Made by a program: the position numbers and the translations under genes. A stretch of DNA of 64,000 bases, taken from assembly GCA_025345505.1 (NCBI GenBank), contig JANVCC010000077.1, positions 1,771,656 to 1,835,655 on the forward strand. Direction: 5' to 3'. Below are positions 58,801 through 64,000 of this stretch, piece after piece (position 1 is the stretch's first letter; every line of letters starts with the position of its first letter). This DNA is from Todiramphus chloris collaris. Its lineage: Eukaryota > Chordata > Aves > Coraciiformes > Alcedinidae. A model generated the notes under the pieces. The model was given only the letters and a program-made list of their open reading frames with translations. It was not told the DNA's origin and did no database searches.

Positions 58801-59109
58801 TCTCTTCTTTAAGAGAATGCCTGGCTCCCAAAACGCAATAACTTCTCATGATAAAGGAAAGGGATGATGAGGAGGCAGTGCTGACTAAATGCTAAGGCAA
58901 TGCAACTCGTGATTTTGGAGATACAGGGTTTTCTTCTGGACAGTCCTTTGGGTTTTTTGGTGATCCTTAGCTGTATTTTAACCTCTTTATGTATTTTAGA
59001 GTTTCCCAAAACCATAACTTGTGACTTTTCAAATGCTTGCAGATCATTGAGTGAAACATTACAAAACATACTGACAAAGCATCTTAAAAGTGTGTCTGTT
59101 TAATTTTAG
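49873..59109 (+). other. WBP1L: WBP1L intron 1, last part
   Basis: About 9.2 kb between exon 1b and exon 2. It contains a C10 run (49941-49950), an A17 run (55209-55225), a GC-richer patch near 51600-51850 and an unexplained Ser-rich open frame (55266-55523). No other exon is recognised. Confidence 0.75.
55209..55225. repeat. Poly(A) run, 17 bases
   Basis: An uninterrupted A run. No retroposed gene body is recognisable upstream of it. Confidence 0.95.
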
Positions 59110-59403
<294 letters not shown>

Positions 59404-62254
59404 TGAGGAATACTGGGTTATCAGGCCACATTTCGTGACTGGAGAGTTCTCATTTGGTCTTCTCACTGATTTTAAAATAACACTCTACATGAGTGAGGAA
59501 ACCACACTTGAGGGAGAAATGCTGATACACAGAATGCTAGAGTTTGGCACGCTCTACAGAGAATTAATTTGGTATCTTTCAGATTTAGTTTTTTGCAAGA
59601 GCAACAGTTTAAATCTGGTCTATATTTTTAAAGCTCTCCTTTCAAGGAAGGGGGCCAGGATGTTCATTCTCTTTGGGATGCATTGTGTTGGGAGCACAGC
59701 TCCTTGGGTGGAAAGGGTCTTGGGCAAATCTTGTGGGCTGACAGCGACTGCATGCTGTGGGGAACATAGACTGCAACCCCTCTTACCTTCTCTTTCCCAA
59801 AATCTGGGATTTAAAACTACCCGTTTCTAGTGAGTGGTTGACTGACTATACCTGCGAAGTCCCTTCAGATAGCCACAGGCAGGTCAAAGCAGGTCAGCAA
59901 AACTCTGATAAAGATATAGGGAAAATGGGAGGTTGAAAGGATAGGAGAGGAAGAAATGTGTAATTTTAAAGGCAAACCTTTAGAGTCGTACTGGTCTGAT
60001 AATGTCTGCCTTTCTAGAGGAGGAGCATAAAGGGTTGAATATTGTTGATGTGCAGTTGTACTGCTAGGAGCCTAAGCTAAGAAGGCATCTGTGCTCCCAA
60101 AATTTGGAAACGTGGAACTCCAAACATTGTACTCCCCCATCAAGAGACCGGAGATACTTTCTTACCACTCCCAATGGTGTCTTACAGCTTTTATGCAACT
60201 CTGCTCTGTAGTTAATCCCTCTGCTGTGCCCACAGTTTTACTTTCTCAAAGTAGCCTGTGAATGGGTATGTATTATACATACAAAGACTGACACTTAACC
60301 TGGATCCAAGGACAGGAATAGCTGACATTTCATCCTTTAGTCTAAAAACACTCTTTTACTTTGCAAATTAACCGGTGAAGCATGGAGGATGTAGTTGTAA
60401 ACTAAACAGGACTCTGCTAGATTCCCTCAAGACCCACTGTGCGTCAGACTGCAGCCGGCTGGCTGTGGCCATACTAATGGCAGGATTGGAATACACTGGA
60501 GACCTTTCACAGCAGCTTTATTTTCAGAAGTCTCCTAGCAGTTCAAGAACCAATTCAGACCAGGGGAGCAGCTCCAAGGACCCTAGCAGGCTGAGAAACA
60601 TGGCTGCCTTGGCCTGCCTGGTTCAGATCGCAGCAGCGAGCAGCAGGGGCAGGACAGATGGCTGGGATTTGTTCGGATTATATGCGGATGCATGGACAGA
60701 GCAGAGTGGGGAAGGTCAGACACGGTTTTGGATTTGTGTGGGTGGGAATGCAGAGGAAGATCCATGTGTGCAAGGGCTCACAGACTCTGTGGCAAGCGGG
60801 ATCTAAATTGAGCAACAGCATGGAGTACAGCAACACACTGGACCTTGTTGCACAGTCACCATGTTTCTTCCATGGACATCTTGCAAGAGAGACTTGATTG
60901 GATTGCGTACAAACAATACAGTCTGAACAGTAGCCCCCTGTCAGTTTAATGGAATGATTTTACTTGAACTGTCTTTGCGTGCTTGGTATGGCACAGGCTT
61001 TGGTACTTGGCAGTGCCTGGCCGCATCATAAAAGTTCTTGGAAGATAAAACCAGGTTTTATTAGAAGGAAGCAGAATATTTCAGGCTGCTTTCTATGGCG
61101 AGAACACCGATTGCACTGAGATCGTGGAAAAAACACATCAGTGGCACACACGGTTGGATGGGCCCTTGGGAGGAGTGGGCTTCTGCCTTGAGATGCACAT
61201 TTTTCTGCATTGCAGAGACCACCATATACCACACTGAAATGAGGGGAATAATACAAATATGAGACCTGTTCTCAGCTTTCTGCAAATTCAGGCAAACACT
61301 AAACATTGTTTTAAAAGTGGTTAATGTGTTTCAAAGCTTGCTGTTCCAATATGAGTGGTAGAAGAATGTTTGTGGTGTGAGGGGAGATGACACAGGGGGA
61401 ACTTGCCCTGTAAATAAAAATTCATATTCTAGAGACTGCAGCCACAGCAGCAGAACTTACCTGCTGCTTCAGGAGTTGTTGAGGATCTTTGGTAGGTACG
61501 TGTGGTTGGGCACTCTTAAGACCTTCAAGGTGAATAGCAGTGATAGTAAATGTAAATGGTCTTAATATGAGCAGTGAATTGATGGTGTGGAAAGCAAGAG
61601 CTTTACATGCTTGGGAATAGATTAGCTTTTTAGAAGTTAATAATAACTTTTGGTTAATGAGCAGTTAACTTAGCAGCACCTTTTAAGTGTGGCTTCATGA
61701 TTGTTTTCAGTTTTGATTTTAACCGGTGTATGCATGTACTGAAGTAGCTTTTGAGAAGTTTCTGCTCCTCTTGACCTTCTCAGATGACCAGTGCTCTTTG
61801 CCTGAAAACAGACCTTCTTGCTAGTCCTGTAGAATTAAATCCTGGATTTATTTACCACCACAGCTTTGTGGGGAGAAGAAACAGAAGAGTGTGGCATTTG
61901 AAATGGAAAAGAAAACTAGTCTGTCTTTGATGGACATGCCTTCTGAAATACGATCCTGTCTTGTGGCCACTTGGAGTTTTTCCTGTAAAAAGGATTTTTT
62001 TTTTTCCCCCATTTAAGAATTTGAGGACAGTTTGTCTTCAAAAATGGCTGATCTCAACATTTCTAGACAGCAAGTAAGGTTGAAGTAATTATAAACCAGT
62101 CCTTGAGGGCAGTGGAATAGGATGCAAAATCAAGGTATTATTTTGTTAAGGGGTGGAGTGGAGGAATGGAGAACATGATATGCCAAGCAGGTGGACAGCC
62201 TGTGTTTAAAATTAGATAACAGCCTGGTTCAGATTCCCCACCCATCTCTTATTT

Positions 62255-62273
62255 AAAAAAAAAAAAAAAAAAA
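62255..62273. repeat. Poly(A) run, 19 bases
   Basis: An uninterrupted A run in WBP1L intron 2, preceded by C/T-rich sequence. Confidence 0.95.
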
Positions 62274-63227
62274 GGTGCCATGTTGCCAAATAATAAAACT
62301 ATATCCAAATTTATATATATAAAGTCCAAAAGCTATGTAAAGGTCTTATTAGTTCTTAGCTCAAGCTTGGTAGCTGGTGACATGGAGGAAAACAGTGCAG
62401 TATGTCTTCTAATTTTATTGGAATAGAATCAGAAAAAGTAAAAGGGAAGAAGTGGCTTTATTGTTGCATTTCCTCACATAGGGAAGGGTGTTTGTTTGGA
62501 TGGTGATTGAGCTGGTTCAGCATTTAAACTAACAGTCTCTCCGGACTCTCCAGAGAGCTCATGGTCCCCAGGGGCCAGATTGTGGTCTTGGGAGAATGGC
62601 AGCAGCCGCTGGATTTTGTTTAGTAACAGTTTTTACTCAGGTCTGTTATGATGTGAGTGTGATTTGCTGGAGTTTTCCAATGCTGTGGCCTTTGTCCAGG
62701 CCTGACAGGTGTCTTAGTGCTTAAGTGTTCCAAAATACCACTTTTCAAAATACAGGAGAGAAGGTAATCGTGAAAAGCAGTTCCTGCTATTTGCAGGTTA
62801 AGAATTTAGGCTCAAGACATTCTAGATTTCCCCAAATTTAAGTGTATAATGTAGTCTGAAAACCATATCTGGATATCCTGACACCCACCCATGTGTTTCT
62901 GCTTCCCTGTTGAGGACCAGAATGAAATTAAATGATTCCAGAGGCTCTGGACGCAACAGAAAACTGCAGAAAGTATTTTGCATGGTGTGGTTGGAAGAAC
63001 AATGCACTGTGCTTGAGGAGTCACAGAGCAGGGAAATGGGCAGCTGGTCGCTGCGTGCAGAAGATCTCAGTTGTAGGTTTTCAAAGTTAGAGGGCTTAGC
63101 TGGTCTTGGGTCATTTAGGTACTGTACAGCAAACCAGCACTGGCAATGAGTGTTCAGATGTTGGATATGCCTGGTTTGCTTCATTTTGGCTGCTGTAGCA
63201 GTGATACCGAGATGCTCTGTTTTTGAA

Positions 63228-63244
63228 GGGGGGGAGGGGGGGGG
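63228..63244. repeat. G-run with one A interruption
   Basis: Seventeen bases, all G except a single A. Long enough to fold as a G-quadruplex on the plus strand in principle. Confidence 0.9.
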
Positions 63245-64000
63245 AATCGACTGTTTGGGCCCAAGTGGAAGAGTTGTACAGGAGTTGGCAGCACAGTTGA
63301 TGTTTTTGCTGATTTTGAACATTTTGCTCATCTCTGCACGCTTCCCCTTGGAATCTCTAGACAGCTCTTTTCCCCAAAAAGTGTGCTGCCAGAAAATTTT
63401 GGCAAGGATCCGGTCAGTTGCTAAAACTAAAGCAACTAATGCTGTTCCATGTACATGTTCCAGGTCAGCTTTATAATAGGAATTAATTTCCAAGACTTTG
63501 CTGCAGTCTCCACGAACAACACGAGTCCCATGTTTTCTTTCTCACACCATGTTATGTTGTCTGATCCTTCGGTATAATCACGTCCATTTTCAGAGAGGGA
63601 TTTGCCCTCTTCCTTGCCTTTCACCCAGCCTCCTACATGGTCATGCTTGCTTTCTCTTTCCCAGATGTATCAAACTTCACCTTTGACTGTTGTTGTTCCT
63701 CAGCTATAACCCTCCCATGTCAAAGCTTAGCTGAAAGTATAGGGCAAACAAAACAGATGTTACAACCATGCAAGAACTCAAGAGAAATAGAGTCACCAAG
63801 GGAGTTATTTCTTGATTCCTTGTACTTTTTGTAGCCGAATCCAGACAGCAAAATAATGTTCAACTTGTTTTGGTGTGGCTTGGTAAAATTCATAAATCCA
63901 AAGGAGAAGACAAGCTGCCTTGCGTAGTCTGACTGTGCAGACTGCCTTCTGCCTCCTGCAGCCTGCTTCCACCTGCTCCGTGCTCAACAGCAAGGAGAGG

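Noticed and set aside
60375-60806. 143-codon open frame in WBP1L intron 2, considered as WBP1L exon 3
   Set aside because: It lacks the transmembrane helix and PPxY motifs expected for WBP1L and shows no suitable acceptor in the correct phase.

Overview
This window is nuclear DNA from an amniote, most likely a bird. Three things point there. The genes are split by GT-AG introns. Two fragments carry the 3'-end landmarks of sauropsid CR1 LINEs, alongside a few decayed MIR-like fragments. Interspersed repeats are otherwise sparse. No exact species can be named from the sequence.

The order of recognisable genes matches the conserved vertebrate block ARL3(-) - SFXN2(+) - WBP1L(+). Bases 1-5531 look like the first intron of ARL3 on the minus strand. 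Its probable first exon, whose only coding content is the start codon, lies at the edge of a CpG island (about 5130-6450). That island also serves SFXN2 on the plus strand. It holds an X-box-like RFX site next to the ciliary gene, an NRF1 consensus, an inverted CCAAT box, two E-boxes and a 10-bp minisatellite. SFXN2, a mitochondrial sideroflexin, is complete: 11 coding exons at 6675-11394 give 322 residues with every splice junction in phase, followed by a poly(A) signal at 12196.

Bases 12.2-15.3 kb are intergenic. They contain a compact cluster of four GATA motifs and one NF-E2-like motif. WBP1L begins in a second CpG island. Exon 1a (15562-15648) encodes a signal peptide. A second, short first exon, 1b (49846-49872), lies 34 kb downstream behind its own promoter-like region. 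Both splice in phase to the shared exon 2 (59110-59212), which encodes the cysteine-rich start of the mature protein. The remaining WBP1L exons, with its transmembrane segment and PPxY motifs, are not visible and should lie beyond base 64000. About 43 kb of the window is therefore WBP1L intron 1, and the last 4.8 kb is intron 2. These introns hold the two CR1 copies, MIR-like relics, simple repeats, an exact 45-bp tandem duplication and one unusually long unexplained open frame.

The three genes do not form a pathway. ARL3 and SFXN2 share a divergent promoter. SFXN2 and WBP1L are tandem neighbours that could share distal regulation. All gene assignments rest on recognising protein families by eye, without a database search.
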